From assembly GCF_012726265.1 (NCBI RefSeq), contig NZ_JAASAG010000011.1, forward strand, positions 245,322 through 309,321: a DNA stretch of 64,000 nt, given 5' to 3'. This stretch comes from Streptomyces sp. HNM0575. Its GTDB lineage: Bacteria; Actinomycetota; Actinomycetes; Streptomycetales; Streptomycetaceae. The notes under the pieces were generated by a model. The model ran no database searches, was not told the DNA's origin, and saw only the letters and a list, made by a program, of their open reading frames with translations. This document shows positions 42,543 through 51,556 of this stretch, one piece after another. Positions within the stretch are counted from its first letter, which is position 1; every line of letters starts with the position of its first letter. The position numbers and the translations under genes were made by a program.

Positions 42543-42650
42543 GCCGACCAGTGTGTCAGCAGACGGCCTTCGAACAGCAGGGCGGTCACCTCGTGGTCGT
42601 CCCGCACGGGCCGGTGCCCGCCCGGCGCCGTTGCGCCGCCAGGCCCCCGC

Positions 42651-43283
42651 TCATCCGGCCGCGAGCGGCTCCGGCGCGGCCCACGGCCCGTGCGCCGCGC
42701 ACGCGCCCACCGCGGTACGGGGCTCGTCCATCGGCATCTCGGTCAGCCCCGGGAAGTAGATGTGCAGACTGACGGCAGGGAGCAGACCGCCGTTGAACAC
42801 CTCGTGCACATATCCGGGCGCGAACGTGCGCAGTGTGCCGCCCCCGAGCGTCCGGCCCGCGCCGCGCGAGTGCTCGGTCAACTCGCCCTCCAGCACGGTG
42901 AACACCCCGGAGGACGGCCCGTGATGGTGGCGTCCGCTGCCCTGCCCGGGCAGCCAGCTGAGCAGCCACACCTCGTATCCGGGACCCGTGCGCAGCCGGT
43001 GGTACCAGCGGCTGACCGGGTCGTAGTCCACCAGCGGCTCCCAGCCGGACCGGTCGGCGGCGATCGTACGGGCCAGTCCCGCGAAGCCCGCGACGGTGCG
43101 GGGATGCGCCGGGGCGGGAGGCATGAGGTGGGGGAGGGCGAGCGGATCGCCCGCGATCTGGATGTCGCTCTCGGGGCCGGCGGTCTTTACGCCGCCGTCC
43201 GGGACTCCGCCGTCACGGAGGTCGTAGATGGTGTCGTTGCTGGTCACGTCGTTGCTGCTCACGTCGGTGATGGTCTTTCGCAC
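42651..43283 (-). CDS. Cysteine dioxygenase-type cupin
   Basis: A 210-residue cupin. WLPGQGSGRHHHGPSSGVFTVLEGELTEH (about 108-136) gives the two metal His residues, and PGYVHEVFN the third, the three-His iron site of thiol dioxygenases. It would oxidise cysteine to cysteine sulfinate. The first 60 residues are variable, with a short repeat (SSNDVTSND). The GTG start at 43283 is followed by a weakly conserved stretch, so a later start is possible. Monocistronic between fbiA and whiB. Confidence 0.83.
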   Translation of the reverse strand: MRKTITDVSSNDVTSNDTIYDLRDGGVPDGGVKTAGPESDIQIAGDPLALPHLMPPAPAHPRTVAGFAGLARTIAADRSGWEPLVDYDPVSRWYHRLRTGPGYEVWLLSWLPGQGSGRHHHGPSSGVFTVLEGELTEHSRGAGRTLGGGTLRTFAPGYVHEVFNGGLLPAVSLHIYFPGLTEMPMDEPRTAVGACAAHGPWAAPEPLAAG

Positions 43284-43993
43284 TGGATGGCCGCCCGCGG
43301 CGAAGCCGGGCGGAGGAACGAGGAACCGGAACGGCCCGGAGACGGAGCGCCCTCGGGCCTCGGCCTCGGAGGCCGGTGGGAGAGCCGGCCGCAGATCCCG
43401 GCCGGATGCCGGCCCGCGACGGGCCGGAGGGGTGCCTCAACAGCAGCGACAGCGACAGCGGCAGTGACCCGTGGCGACGCGAGCAGCACGAAGGGGCCGC
43501 TCGGCGGCGGCCGTGAAGAGCCCGGGAGTCACTGGCATGCGGTCAAGGAGACCGAGAGACCGATGGCGCTGTCAACTCGGATGTCGCGTTTGTGGTCAAT
43601 GCTTCATCACATCCGGTTGCCGTCCATGGCGAAAGGTTTGTGCCTCTCGGATCACGGACACCTGGCGCAACACCCGCGCAGGGAAACGTCGTTGTGCATC
43701 TGTGACTCACTCGTGATCACGGTTGTGCGGGCCGGATGCGGCGCCCGCGCCCACCGGCCGGGTGCGGACCCGGCCGAGACGGCCCGGGTGCTGTCCGCGC
43801 AGGCCGTATGGCACGGTTCAGGGTGATATCAACACTTTCAGGTTCCCTTGGTTCCGCAGAGTGAATAACGGACCCAATAGCAGATCTCGGCTTGACTGGC
43901 GCGGATCGGCACACTTGTAATTTCACACGTGTCGTTCAGTTGCGATCGATAACGACGGCATCACGGGGACGCAAAGACGGACGAGGGGCGCAC
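43284..43993. other. 710-bp gap upstream of whiB
   Basis: The left part (43300-43460) is GC-rich with a CAGCGA/CAGCAG run at 43440-43465. From about 43540 the base composition drops. An 87-codon open frame from ATG 43563 to TGA 43826 (MALSTRMSRLWSMLHHIRLP...) has weak codon bias and a distant AAGGAG, so it is possible but unproven. The whiB promoter lies at 43892-43921. The unusually long gap suits the complex developmental control known for whiB. Confidence 0.5.
43892..43921 (+). promoter_or_regulatory. Probable whiB promoter
   Basis: TTGACT (43892-43897), 18-bp spacer, TGTAAT (43916-43921) in an AT-rich stretch, giving an untranslated leader of about 65 nt before ATG 43994. whiB in S. coelicolor is known to have two promoters; this one matches a vegetative consensus. 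Confidence 0.6.
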
Positions 43994-44257
43994 ATGACCG
44001 AGCTGTTCCAGGAAGTGCTGGTCGAAGAGGTTGACGAGGAGCTCGGCTGGCAGGAACGCGCGTTGTGCGCCCAGACCGACCCCGAATCGTTCTTTCCGGA
44101 GAAGGGCGGCTCCACGCGGGAGGCGAAGAAGGTCTGCCTCGCCTGCGAAGTCCGCTCCGAGTGCCTGGAATACGCGCTCGCGAACGACGAGCGCTTCGGA
44201 ATCTGGGGCGGACTGTCCGAGCGTGAGCGGCGCCGCCTGAAGAAGGCCGCCGTCTGA
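43994..44257 (+). CDS. whiB: WhiB-family [4Fe-4S] transcription factor
   Basis: An 87-residue WhiB. Four cluster-binding Cys: ERALCAQTDPESFFP (Cys1), KKVCLACEVRSECLEYAL (CxxC and the distal Cys). FGIWGGLSERERRRLKKAAV carries the GxWGG turn and basic DNA-binding tail. The acidic N-terminus (FQEVLVEEVDEELGW) and overall length match S. coelicolor WhiB, which acts with WhiA at the start of sporulation septation, and M. tuberculosis WhiB2. Its place between fbi genes and the DUF3499-manB block supports this over other Wbl paralogues. Confidence 0.95.
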   Translation: MTELFQEVLVEEVDEELGWQERALCAQTDPESFFPEKGGSTREAKKVCLACEVRSECLEYALANDERFGIWGGLSERERRRLKKAAV

Positions 44258-44306
44258 TCAACTCCCGGTCGGCCGCTGTCCGTACGGAGAGGCCGGCAGG
44301 TACCGG

Positions 44307-44326
44307 CGGCGGTACGGGCACCGCCG
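44307..44326 (+). terminator. Candidate hairpin terminator after whiB
   Basis: CGGCGGT (44307-44313), ACGGGC loop, ACCGCCG (44320-44326), 50 bp after the whiB stop. Confidence 0.5.
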
Positions 44327-44514
44327 TCGCCGCGGGCGAGAAGTCCCCCTGGTTGTACGACAGCTTGCAGGACCCGATGGGCGCCGCGCACTGAGCCGTT
44401 AGTGTGTGGCCCGTCCTTGGTGCGCGGCCCCCTCCGCGGGGCGGTGTGCCTACGAGTCCGTCGCAGCGTCTTCGGGGGATCGCCCCCGCACCCCCGGGAG
44501 GGGCCCGCACCTCG

Positions 44515-47500
44515 ATGTCCGTGCACAGCCATACGGCGGCCCAGTACGAGGCGGCCACACCTGAGTTCCCAAGGCACGTCGTCACCGCCGTGCTCGTCTC
44601 CCACGACGGCGCGCGGTGGCTTCCCGAGGCGCTGTCGGGTCTGCTCTCCCAGGAACGCCCCGTGCAGGACGTCATCGCGGCCGACACCGGCAGCGCGGAC
44701 GAGTCGGCACAGCTGCTCAGCGAGTCCCTCGGTTCCGACCGCGTGCTGCACATGGCCCGCCGCACGGGATTCGGCGCCGCCGTCGACGAGGCGGAGCGCA
44801 CGGCGCGCGTGCCCACGCCGGACGACCTGCCGTACCTCAAGCGCCCCAGCGGCTGGGACCCGGTCAACCGCAGGTGGCGCGACGACGCCTACGACATGCC
44901 GGAGCTGCCGCACGGCGAGCCCGTGCACTGGCTGTGGCTGCTGCACGACGACTGCTCTCCCGAACCGGACGCCCTGGCAAGGCTGTTGAGGATCGTCGAC
45001 GCCGACCCGGAGGCCACCCTCGTCGGGCCCAAGCTGCGCAGCTGGTACGACCGCAGGCAGCTGCTCGAAGCGGGCGTCACGATCGCCAACAGCGGACGCC
45101 GCTGGACCGGCGTGGAGCGCCGCGAGCAGGACCAGGGCCAGCACGACCAGGTGCGTACGGTCCTGTCGGTCTCCACCGCCGGAATGCTCATCAGGCGGGA
45201 CGTCTTCGAGGAACTCGGCGGCTTCGACCGGCACTTGCCGCTGATGCGTGACGACGTCGACCTGTGCTGGCGTGCGCACTCCGCCGGGCACAAGGTGCTG
45301 ATCGTCCCCGACGCGGTGGTGCGGCACGCCGAGGCCGCGGCCCGCGAGCGGCGCCCCGTCGACTGCGTCGGCCGCGGCGCGCGCGGAGGGGCCAGCCCGC
45401 ACCGGGTCGACAAGGCCGGTGCCGTCTACACGCTGCTCGCCAACGTGCCCGGCTCGAAGCTCTTCTGGGTGATGCTGCGGCTCGTGCTCGGCACGCTGCT
45501 GCGCACCCTCGCCTATCTCGTGGGGAAGGTGCCACGGCAGGCCCTCGACGAAGTGCGCGGTCTCACCGGGACGTTGCTGCGGCCGGGGCGGATCATCGGC
45601 GCGCGCCGCAGGCGCGGCAGGCCGGCCGTCCCTTACGGCGAGCTGCGCCACCTCTTCCCGCCGCCCGGCGCGACCGTACGGGCCACGGCCGAGCAGGTCG
45701 CGAGCAACTTCGGCGGACGTGCCGAACCCGACATGTCCTCCGGCGGACGTCATGGCGCCGTGGAGACCGGACCGGGCGACGACGACGCGGAGTATCTGGA
45801 GGTCGAGCAGTTCGCGCGGCTCAAGCAGATCGCCCGCAAGCCGGGCCCGGTGCTCTTCGCCGTACTGCTCGTGGTCTCCCTGATCGCCTGCCGTGAACTG
45901 CTGGGCGGCGGCGCCCTGGCCGGCGGTGCGCTGCTGCCGGCGCCGGCCGAGGTCTCCGACCTGTGGGGCCGCTACGTCGACGGCTGGCACCCGGTCGGCA
46001 TCGGCGGCACGCAGACGGCGCCGCCGTATCTCGCGATCGTCGCCATGGTCGCGACCGTCTTCTTCGGCAGCACCGGCTTCGCGCTGACGCTGCTGCTGGT
46101 CTGCTCGGTGCCGCTGGCCGGCTTCATCGCGTACTTCACCTCGCGGCCGCTGGTGGAGTCCCGGCTGCTGCGCGCGTGGGGGAGCGTCGCGTACGCCTTC
46201 CTGCCGGCCGCCACGGGCGCGCTCGCGGGCGGGCGCATCGGCACCGCCGTACTCGCCATCACGCTGCCGCTGCTGGCCCGTGTCGCCGTCCTCGTGAGCG
46301 GCCTGCGGGGCGGCAGGCCGGGGTGGCGCGCGGTGTGGGCGTACGCGCTGCTGCTGACCCTGACGACCGCCTTCACGCCGCTGGTGTGGCTGATCGCGCT
46401 CACGCTCACCGCCGTGCTGCTCGTGCTGCGGCGCCTCGGCCTGGCCGACGAGCCCGACGGGCCGGCCGAAGGCCTGCTGCGTGGCACGGCCGTGCGCAAC
46501 GGCCTCGCGCTGCTGACGCCGATGGTGCTGCTGGCCCCGTGGTCGCTGTCGCTGCTGACGGACCCGTCGGCGCTCTTCCGCGAGGCGGGGCTCCAGTACG
46601 GCGCGGGCTCCGGAGACGCGCTCGGGCTGCTGACGCTGACGCCCGGCGGGCCCGGTGCCACGGGCGGGCTGCTGCTGATCGGCGTGGTGCTGGCGGCCAT
46701 GGCCGCGTTGCTGCGCGGCGAGCGGCAGCCGGCGGTCCGCGCCGCCTGGGTCGTGGCGCTGGTGGGGCTGCTGTATGCGGGGCTGTCCAACAGCGTCGCG
46801 TGGGCGGGCCCGGCCACCCTCGTGTACGGGCTGGCGCTGCTGTGCGCCGCCGTCATCGGAGCCGAGGGCGCCAGGGAGCGCGTCGCGGAGCAGAGCTTCG
46901 GCTGGAAGCAGCCCGCCGCGGCACTCGTCGCCGCGGCGGCGGTGGCCGCTCCGCTCGTGGCCGCCGTCGGCTGGATGGTGGGCGGCGCCGACGGGCCGCT
47001 GTCGCGGCGCGACCCGGTGCAGGTCCCCGCGTTCGTCGCGGAGGAGAGCCGTACCAGCGACCAGGCGCGCACCCTGGTGCTCTCCGGCGAGTCCCAGGAC
47101 GCCTCCAGCGCGCCGGCGGACGTCTCGTACTCGATCGTGCGCGGCTCCGGAGCCCGGCTCGGCGACGGCGATCTGGCCGCCGCGGGCGGCGACGACGCGC
47201 GGCTGGGGCGCGTGGTCGCGAACCTCGTGGCCGGTTCCGGCGCCGACCAGAGCGAACAGCTCGGCGGCTACGCGGTGCGCTATGTCCTCGTACGGGACCA
47301 TGCGCCCCGTCAGATGAGCCGCGTCCTCGATGCGACGCCCGGGCTCACGCGGCGCAGTCAGGAGGACGGCAGCGCGCTGTGGCGGGTGGACCGGCAGGTC
47401 TCCCGGGCCAGCGTGGTGCCCGCGGGCGGCGGCGGTGGCGCGCCCGGACAGGCGGCGGATCCGGTGCCCGTACCGGCCGGCCCGCTGGAGATCCACACGC

Positions 47501-48387
47501 AGCTGCGGCCCGGGGACGCCGGGCGGACCTTGCGTATCGCCGACGCCGCCGACCCCGGCTGGCAGGCGACGCTCGACGGGAAGCCGCTGACGCCGGAGAC
47601 CGTGGACGGCTGGGCGCAGGGGTTCAAGCTCCCGGCGGGCGGCGGACGGCTGGACGTCACCCACGAGACGAGCCTCGCGCACACCGCCTGGGTGTGGCTC
47701 CAGGGCTTCCTGGCGCTGTTCGTGGTCGTGCTCGCGCTTCCCGGCAGGCGGCGGCAGGTGGACGACGACCTTCCGGAGACGGCGGCGGCCGTGCCGGCTC
47801 AGGGCGCCGAGGGCGGCCGCCGGGCGCGCAGGCTCGCGGCGGCGGCCGAGGCGGCACGGGCGGCGGAGGACCGGGAGGCCGCTGAGGCCGGGGGCATGGA
47901 CCCGCACGGGGCCGAGGCGCCGGAGTACGAACAGCCCGACGACGGGCGGCAGTTCGAGCCCTCGGGCCATGCCCCGTCGGGCCGTGAGCCGCAGGGGTAC
48001 GACCCGGCGGGGTACGACCCGGCGGGGTACGACCCGGCGGGGTACGACCCGGCGGGGTACGAGCCGGCCGGTTATGACCCCTCGGGCTACGAGCCCGCCT
48101 ACGACCCATCCGGCTTCGACTCGCGGTACGGGACGTCCGGCGCGGGCGCTCCGGCATACGACCCGGACGCGCCGTACGAGCCCTCCCCGTTCGAGCCGCA
48201 GCAGCGGTCCTACGGCGAACGGCAGCCCTACGGCGAGGACTACGGGCAGCAGCAGTACGAAGACCCTTACGCGACACGGCAGTTCGAGCCGCAGCAGTTC
48301 GACACCCAGCAGTACGACGCCTACGAAGGGCAGAGCGACCCGTACGGCTACGACCCGCGGTACGGCAACAGGAGCGATCAGCAGTGA
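44515..48387 (+). CDS. Large membrane glycosyltransferase (GT2 domain plus polytopic GT-C-like region)
   Basis: A 1290-residue protein. GT2 domain at about 20-330: VVTAVLVSHDGARWLPEALS, VIAADTGSADES, WLWLLHDDCSPEPDAL (DDC metal site), MRDDVDLCWRAHSAGH. From about 446 to 840 there are about 12 TM segments, beginning PVLFAVLLVVSLIACRELLG; an extracellular region follows and a final TM near 1055. The cytoplasmic tail (about 1075-1290) is rich in Tyr, Gln and Pro with the unit YDPAG repeated. It probably adds sugars to a lipid-linked cell-wall glycan. ATG 44515 lies 12 bp after GGGAGGGG; a GGGGG-ATCG-CCCCC hairpin (44474-44487) is in the leader. Its stop overlaps the DUF5719 start (GTGA). Confidence 0.88.
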   Translation: MSVHSHTAAQYEAATPEFPRHVVTAVLVSHDGARWLPEALSGLLSQERPVQDVIAADTGSADESAQLLSESLGSDRVLHMARRTGFGAAVDEAERTARVPTPDDLPYLKRPSGWDPVNRRWRDDAYDMPELPHGEPVHWLWLLHDDCSPEPDALARLLRIVDADPEATLVGPKLRSWYDRRQLLEAGVTIANSGRRWTGVERREQDQGQHDQVRTVLSVSTAGMLIRRDVFEELGGFDRHLPLMRDDVDLCWRAHSAGHKVLIVPDAVVRHAEAAARERRPVDCVGRGARGGASPHRVDKAGAVYTLLANVPGSKLFWVMLRLVLGTLLRTLAYLVGKVPRQALDEVRGLTGTLLRPGRIIGARRRRGRPAVPYGELRHLFPPPGATVRATAEQVASNFGGRAEPDMSSGGRHGAVETGPGDDDAEYLEVEQFARLKQIARKPGPVLFAVLLVVSLIACRELLGGGALAGGALLPAPAEVSDLWGRYVDGWHPVGIGGTQTAPPYLAIVAMVATVFFGSTGFALTLLLVCSVPLAGFIAYFTSRPLVESRLLRAWGSVAYAFLPAATGALAGGRIGTAVLAITLPLLARVAVLVSGLRGGRPGWRAVWAYALLLTLTTAFTPLVWLIALTLTAVLLVLRRLGLADEPDGPAEGLLRGTAVRNGLALLTPMVLLAPWSLSLLTDPSALFREAGLQYGAGSGDALGLLTLTPGGPGATGGLLLIGVVLAAMAALLRGERQPAVRAAWVVALVGLLYAGLSNSVAWAGPATLVYGLALLCAAVIGAEGARERVAEQSFGWKQPAAALVAAAAVAAPLVAAVGWMVGGADGPLSRRDPVQVPAFVAEESRTSDQARTLVLSGESQDASSAPADVSYSIVRGSGARLGDGDLAAAGGDDARLGRVVANLVAGSGADQSEQLGGYAVRYVLVRDHAPRQMSRVLDATPGLTRRSQEDGSALWRVDRQVSRASVVPAGGGGGAPGQAADPVPVPAGPLEIHTQLRPGDAGRTLRIADAADPGWQATLDGKPLTPETVDGWAQGFKLPAGGGRLDVTHETSLAHTAWVWLQGFLALFVVVLALPGRRRQVDDDLPETAAAVPAQGAEGGRRARRLAAAAEAARAAEDREAAEAGGMDPHGAEAPEYEQPDDGRQFEPSGHAPSGREPQGYDPAGYDPAGYDPAGYDPAGYEPAGYDPSGYEPAYDPSGFDSRYGTSGAGAPAYDPDAPYEPSPFEPQQRSYGERQPYGEDYGQQQYEDPYATRQFEPQQFDTQQYDAYEGQSDPYGYDPRYGNRSDQQ
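48001..48060 (+). repeat. 15-bp perfect coding tandem repeat
   Basis: GACCCGGCGGGGTAC occurs four times without change, encoding (DPAGY)4 in the glycosyltransferase tail. Degenerate copies (EPAGYDPSGYEPAYDPSGF) continue downstream. Perfect identity indicates recent expansion. Confidence 0.97.
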
Positions 48388-50000
48388 ACCGCACGAGCAC
48401 GACCCTCATCGGCGCGGTCGCGGCCCTCGCCGCCGTGACCGGTGTCGCCGCGCTCGCGGCGCCCGGCGACGACGGGACAGGCAGCACGGCGGCGGCAGGG
48501 CGCAGGCCGGTCGAGCGTTCCACCCTGGTCTGCCCGCAGCCCAGCGTCTCCGACGTGGCCGAGACGCGGTACACGGCCTTCGCCCCGCAGGGGAGCAAGG
48601 GCAAGGGCGAGGGCAAGGGCGAGCTGTACGCCGCGGAGAAGGCCGACACCGGCGGCTCCGACGGCGGGAGCGGCGGCGGCAAGGACGACGGCAAGGGGAA
48701 GGGCAAGGGCGACGAGGGCAAGGACGGCAAGGGCGGCAAGGGCAAAGACGAGAAGGGCGCCGCCCGTGAGAAGCCCGACCCCAAGCCGTTCCTGCCGCTG
48801 AGCGCGCCCGGCAAGCCCGTCACGGCTGATGCCTCCGCCTCCGGCTCCTCGGCGTACTTCGGCTCCTCGGAGGGCCGGGTCGCGCCCGGCTGGACCGTCC
48901 AGCAGACGACGGACGTAGCGGTCGGCGCGGGACGCGGGATCCAGGGGACGGCCTGTTCCGTGCCGGACACCGACTTCTGGTTCCCGGCCGCGAGCACCGC
49001 CAAGGGGCGGCAGGACTACGTCCATCTCACTAACCCCGACGACTCCAGCGCCGTCGTCGACGTGAACCTCTACGGCAAGAAGGGCCGCATCCCCTCCGAG
49101 GCCGGAGAGGGCATCACCGTCCCGCCCCGCTCGACCGTGCCCGTGCTGCTCTCCACGCTGACGTCCGAGCCCGCGGTCAACCTCGGCGTGCACGTGGTGG
49201 CGCGGGCCGGGCGCGTGGGCGCACAGGTGCAGGCGGTCGACGAGAAGGCCGGCGGAGACTGGGTCCCGTCCGTGGCCGATCCGTCCCCGAGCGCGGTGCT
49301 GCCGGGCATCCCGGGCGACGCCACGGCCGTACGGCTGGTCGTACTGGCGCCGGGAGGGAACGACGCGGACCTCAAGCTCAGGCTCGCGACGCCCACCACG
49401 CAGATCGCACCGGCCGGTCACGAGACGCTGCACGTGCGTGCCGGCATGACCACCGCGGTCGACCTCAACGACCTCACCAAGGGCGAGGCGGGTTCGCTCG
49501 TGCTCACACCCTCGGAGAGCGGCGCCGGCGCGACCCCGGTGGTCGCGGGGCTGCGCGTGACCCGCGGCAAGGGGTCCGACCAGGAGACGGCGTTCATCCC
49601 CGCCACCGCGCCCCTCGCGGACCGTGCCACCGCCGCCGACAACCGGGAGAAGGGTTCGGTCCTCTCGCTCACCGCCCCGGGCAAGGCGGTGAAGGTGCGG
49701 GTGACCTCGTCGGCGGGCAGCAAGGGCGGCCAGCCGGTCAGCCGTACGTACACGGTGAAGGGGAAGACGACCAAGTCCTTCGAGCCGCCGCGGCCGGAGG
49801 GCGTCAAGGGCGGCTTCGCGGTGACCGTCGACCGGATCTCGGGCGGGAAGCTGTACGCCTCGCGGATGCTGGAGCAGAAGGACGGCAAGCTGCCCGCGTT
49901 CACCGTGCAGACACTGCCGGACGACCGGGGCAAGGTGCTCGTGCCGCACTCGGGCCAGGATCTCTCCGTGCTGACGGACGGCGACGGAGACGGGAACTGA
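48384..50000 (+). CDS. DUF5719-family secreted protein
   Basis: A 538-residue protein with an N-terminal signal or anchor (STTLIGAVAALAAVTGVAALA), a Lys/Gly/Asp-rich low-complexity stretch (GKGKGDEGKDGKGGKGKDEK, about 95-125) and a beta-rich remainder that recalls repeated Ig-like domains (DYVHLTNPDDSSAVVDVNLY; GKLYASRMLEQKDGKLPAF). The family is known only by number and regularly follows this type of glycosyltransferase. Translational coupling (GTGA overlap) suggests the two products work together outside the membrane. GACGGGAACT is repeated two to three times right after the stop. Confidence 0.82.
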   Translation: MNRTSTTLIGAVAALAAVTGVAALAAPGDDGTGSTAAAGRRPVERSTLVCPQPSVSDVAETRYTAFAPQGSKGKGEGKGELYAAEKADTGGSDGGSGGGKDDGKGKGKGDEGKDGKGGKGKDEKGAAREKPDPKPFLPLSAPGKPVTADASASGSSAYFGSSEGRVAPGWTVQQTTDVAVGAGRGIQGTACSVPDTDFWFPAASTAKGRQDYVHLTNPDDSSAVVDVNLYGKKGRIPSEAGEGITVPPRSTVPVLLSTLTSEPAVNLGVHVVARAGRVGAQVQAVDEKAGGDWVPSVADPSPSAVLPGIPGDATAVRLVVLAPGGNDADLKLRLATPTTQIAPAGHETLHVRAGMTTAVDLNDLTKGEAGSLVLTPSESGAGATPVVAGLRVTRGKGSDQETAFIPATAPLADRATAADNREKGSVLSLTAPGKAVKVRVTSSAGSKGGQPVSRTYTVKGKTTKSFEPPRPEGVKGGFAVTVDRISGGKLYASRMLEQKDGKLPAFTVQTLPDDRGKVLVPHSGQDLSVLTDGDGDGN

Positions 50001-50068
50001 CGGGAACTGACGGGAGCAAGGCTGGTCAGGCCGAACGGGCCGGTAGGCGGCTGGCGGGCCGCCCCTGA

Positions 50069-50602
50069 CTATCGACCTTCGTCGTCCTCCGGCATCCCGG
50101 GAACCGGAGCGCCCGAGGGCATGCCCGAGGCGACGTAGTCGTCGTAGACGGGACGCCAGGGTTCGGCGGTCTCGCTGTGCGGGCCCTGCGCCGTGGCGCC
50201 GGAGACGTGCCTGCCGAGTTCGGTGAGGCACACGGTCCAGCCGGCGGCGTTGCGTGCCGCGGTGTTCTCCGCTTCCAGCACGTTGATCAGCGTGAGCGCG
50301 CAGCCCCCGTCGTCAACAGGGTCGATTTCGAAGTGCAGTTCGTCGCCGCCCCAGGTGAAGGCGAGGCGCCGCGGCGGCTCGTGGACGAGCACGGTGCCCG
50401 TCATCGCCTCCAGATTGGGGTCGTCGGAGAACTCGATCTTTCCGCCCGCGCGGGCCTCCATGCGTACGGCGCTGGGGAACCAGTGCGCCAGCTCGCCGGG
50501 CTCGGTGATCGCGGCCCACAGTCTTTCGACGGGGTATGGGTAGGTGCGCTGGAAGCGCACCGCGGGACGGCCGTTGTACTCGAAGTAGGTTCCACGGTCC
50601 AT
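50069..50602 (-). CDS. SRPBCC/AHSA1-domain protein
   Basis: A 177-residue START-like protein: VRFQRTYPYPVERLWAAITE, GELAHWFPSAVRMEARAGGK, RRLAFTWGGDELHFEIDPVD and AAGWTVCLTELGRHVSG are typical of the AHSA1/CalC group. It binds hydrophobic ligands in general; no specific role is visible. ATG 50602 follows AGGAGA by about 8 bp. It lies 97 bp downstream of an ArsR repressor gene on the same strand, a common arrangement. Confidence 0.87.
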   Translation of the reverse strand: MDRGTYFEYNGRPAVRFQRTYPYPVERLWAAITEPGELAHWFPSAVRMEARAGGKIEFSDDPNLEAMTGTVLVHEPPRRLAFTWGGDELHFEIDPVDDGGCALTLINVLEAENTAARNAAGWTVCLTELGRHVSGATAQGPHSETAEPWRPVYDDYVASGMPSGAPVPGMPEDDEGR

Positions 50603-50699
50603 GATCTGCTCTCCTGCTCTCGCGCTCCAGCGCCGCATCGTTCTCGCGCTCCGCTGTTCCGTGTGCTGTGCCGCACCCGGGTGGTGGCGGCGCGGCTCT

Positions 50700-51065
50700 T
50701 CAGCGTCGTCCCCGGCCCTCGCTCTCGGCGTCGTCCCCTCGTTCCGCGGCCCCGGTGCGGTCGAGGTGTCTGTCCAGCGCGTCGAGCCGTTCGTTCCACA
50801 GCTGCCTGAACGGGGCCAGCCACGCGTCGAGTTCGGCCATCCGCTCGAGGTCGACCGAGTAGATGCGCCGCTGTGCGTGCGTACGGACCCTCACCAGCCC
50901 CGCCTCGCGCAGCACCCGCAGATGCTTGGACGTCGTCGGCTGTGTGTAGCCCAGTTCGTCGACGAGTTCGCTCACCGCACACGCGCGGTCACGCAGCACG
51001 TCGAGCATCGCCCGCCGACGGGGGTCTGCCAGCGCCGTCCACGTGGCATCCGTCACGGAAGACAA
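50700..51065 (-). CDS. ArsR-family transcriptional repressor
   Basis: A 121-residue winged-helix protein: WTALADPRRRAMLDVLRDRA, AVSELVDELGYTQPTTSKHLRVLREAGLVR and RRIYSVDLERMAELDAWLAP. The metal-binding Cys motif of ArsR/SmtB (ELCVCDL) is absent, so it belongs to the non-metal group that pairs with SRPBCC genes. TTG 51065 has GAGGAGG just 4 bp upstream; GTG 51056 is an alternative. A palindrome CGTATATACG lies immediately upstream. Confidence 0.87.
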   Translation of the reverse strand: MSSVTDATWTALADPRRRAMLDVLRDRACAVSELVDELGYTQPTTSKHLRVLREAGLVRVRTHAQRRIYSVDLERMAELDAWLAPFRQLWNERLDALDRHLDRTGAAERGDDAESEGRGRR

Positions 51066-51077
51066 TATGCCTCCTCG

Positions 51078-51087
51078 CGTATATACG
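51078..51087. promoter_or_regulatory. CGTATATACG palindrome upstream of the ArsR gene
   Basis: A perfect 10-bp palindrome 12 bp upstream of the TTG start, in a rare AT-rich patch (51063-51105) next to TTGACA on the minus strand. Position and form fit an ArsR operator that represses arsR and the SRPBCC gene. Confidence 0.5.
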
Positions 51088-51260
51088 TGTCAAGGAATAT
51101 AAGCGTCCGGGATCGCCTGGCGCGTTCCGCAATCGGCCCTCCGATGCGCAGAGTTGTCCACCGTGACGCTGTGTGCCTGGCGCCCTGGTGCGTGGTGTCT
51201 CGCTCGCGGTGTCGTCCAGGTCCCCGCATCTCCGCGCGGCACGTCGGCGCCCCCAACTCC

Positions 51261-51309
51261 GACTGCCGACCCCGACTGCCGGCCCCGACTGCCGGCCCCA
51301 ACTGCCCTT
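51261..51309. repeat. 13-bp tandem repeat left of the MITE
   Basis: GACTGCCGGCCCC and close variants occur about four times in a 274-bp gap (51066-51339) between the ArsR start and the MITE. Nothing else is recognisable in that gap apart from the palindrome by the ArsR gene. Confidence 0.8.
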
Positions 51310-51339
51310 CCCCGCCCGTACGGTGAGCCGCCCGCCTAG

Positions 51340-51556
51340 GCCGTGTCCGGCGGATCAGTCGGACGTCTAGGTCACGGCCGTCGCAATACCGCCGAACTCT
51401 CGCCCATGTGGCTTCGCTCCCCCTGGCTTCGCCGGGTGGTGCCCCCGGTTGCGGCGGCACAAACCTGCCGCAACGGCGATCAACCACCCAGCAAGAGGGT
51501 CCGGCAGCATGGTCGAAAGTCCGAGCAACCGCGTTCGGTGATCCGCCGGACACGGC
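51340..51556. mobile_element. 217-bp non-coding MITE (IS5-like terminal repeats)
   Basis: Perfect 18-bp terminal inverted repeats, GCCGTGTCCGGCGGATCA at 51340-51357 and its reverse complement at 51539-51556, bound a 217-bp element with no transposase. It is flanked by CTAG (51336-51339) and TTAG (51557-51560), matching a YTAR-type 4-bp target duplication typical of IS5-family transposition, with one mismatch. An internal inverted repeat GTTGCGGC/GCCGCAAC lies near 51450-51476. The right flank contains the stop codon of the metallopeptidase-family gene. Ends of this type are common in Streptomyces insertion sequences as I recall them. Confidence 0.88.

Noticed and set aside
43936..47970. 1344-codon open frame antisense to the large glycosyltransferase
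   Set aside because: It mirrors the high-GC codon pattern of the real gene, has no recognisable domains and extends across whiB; a composition artefact.
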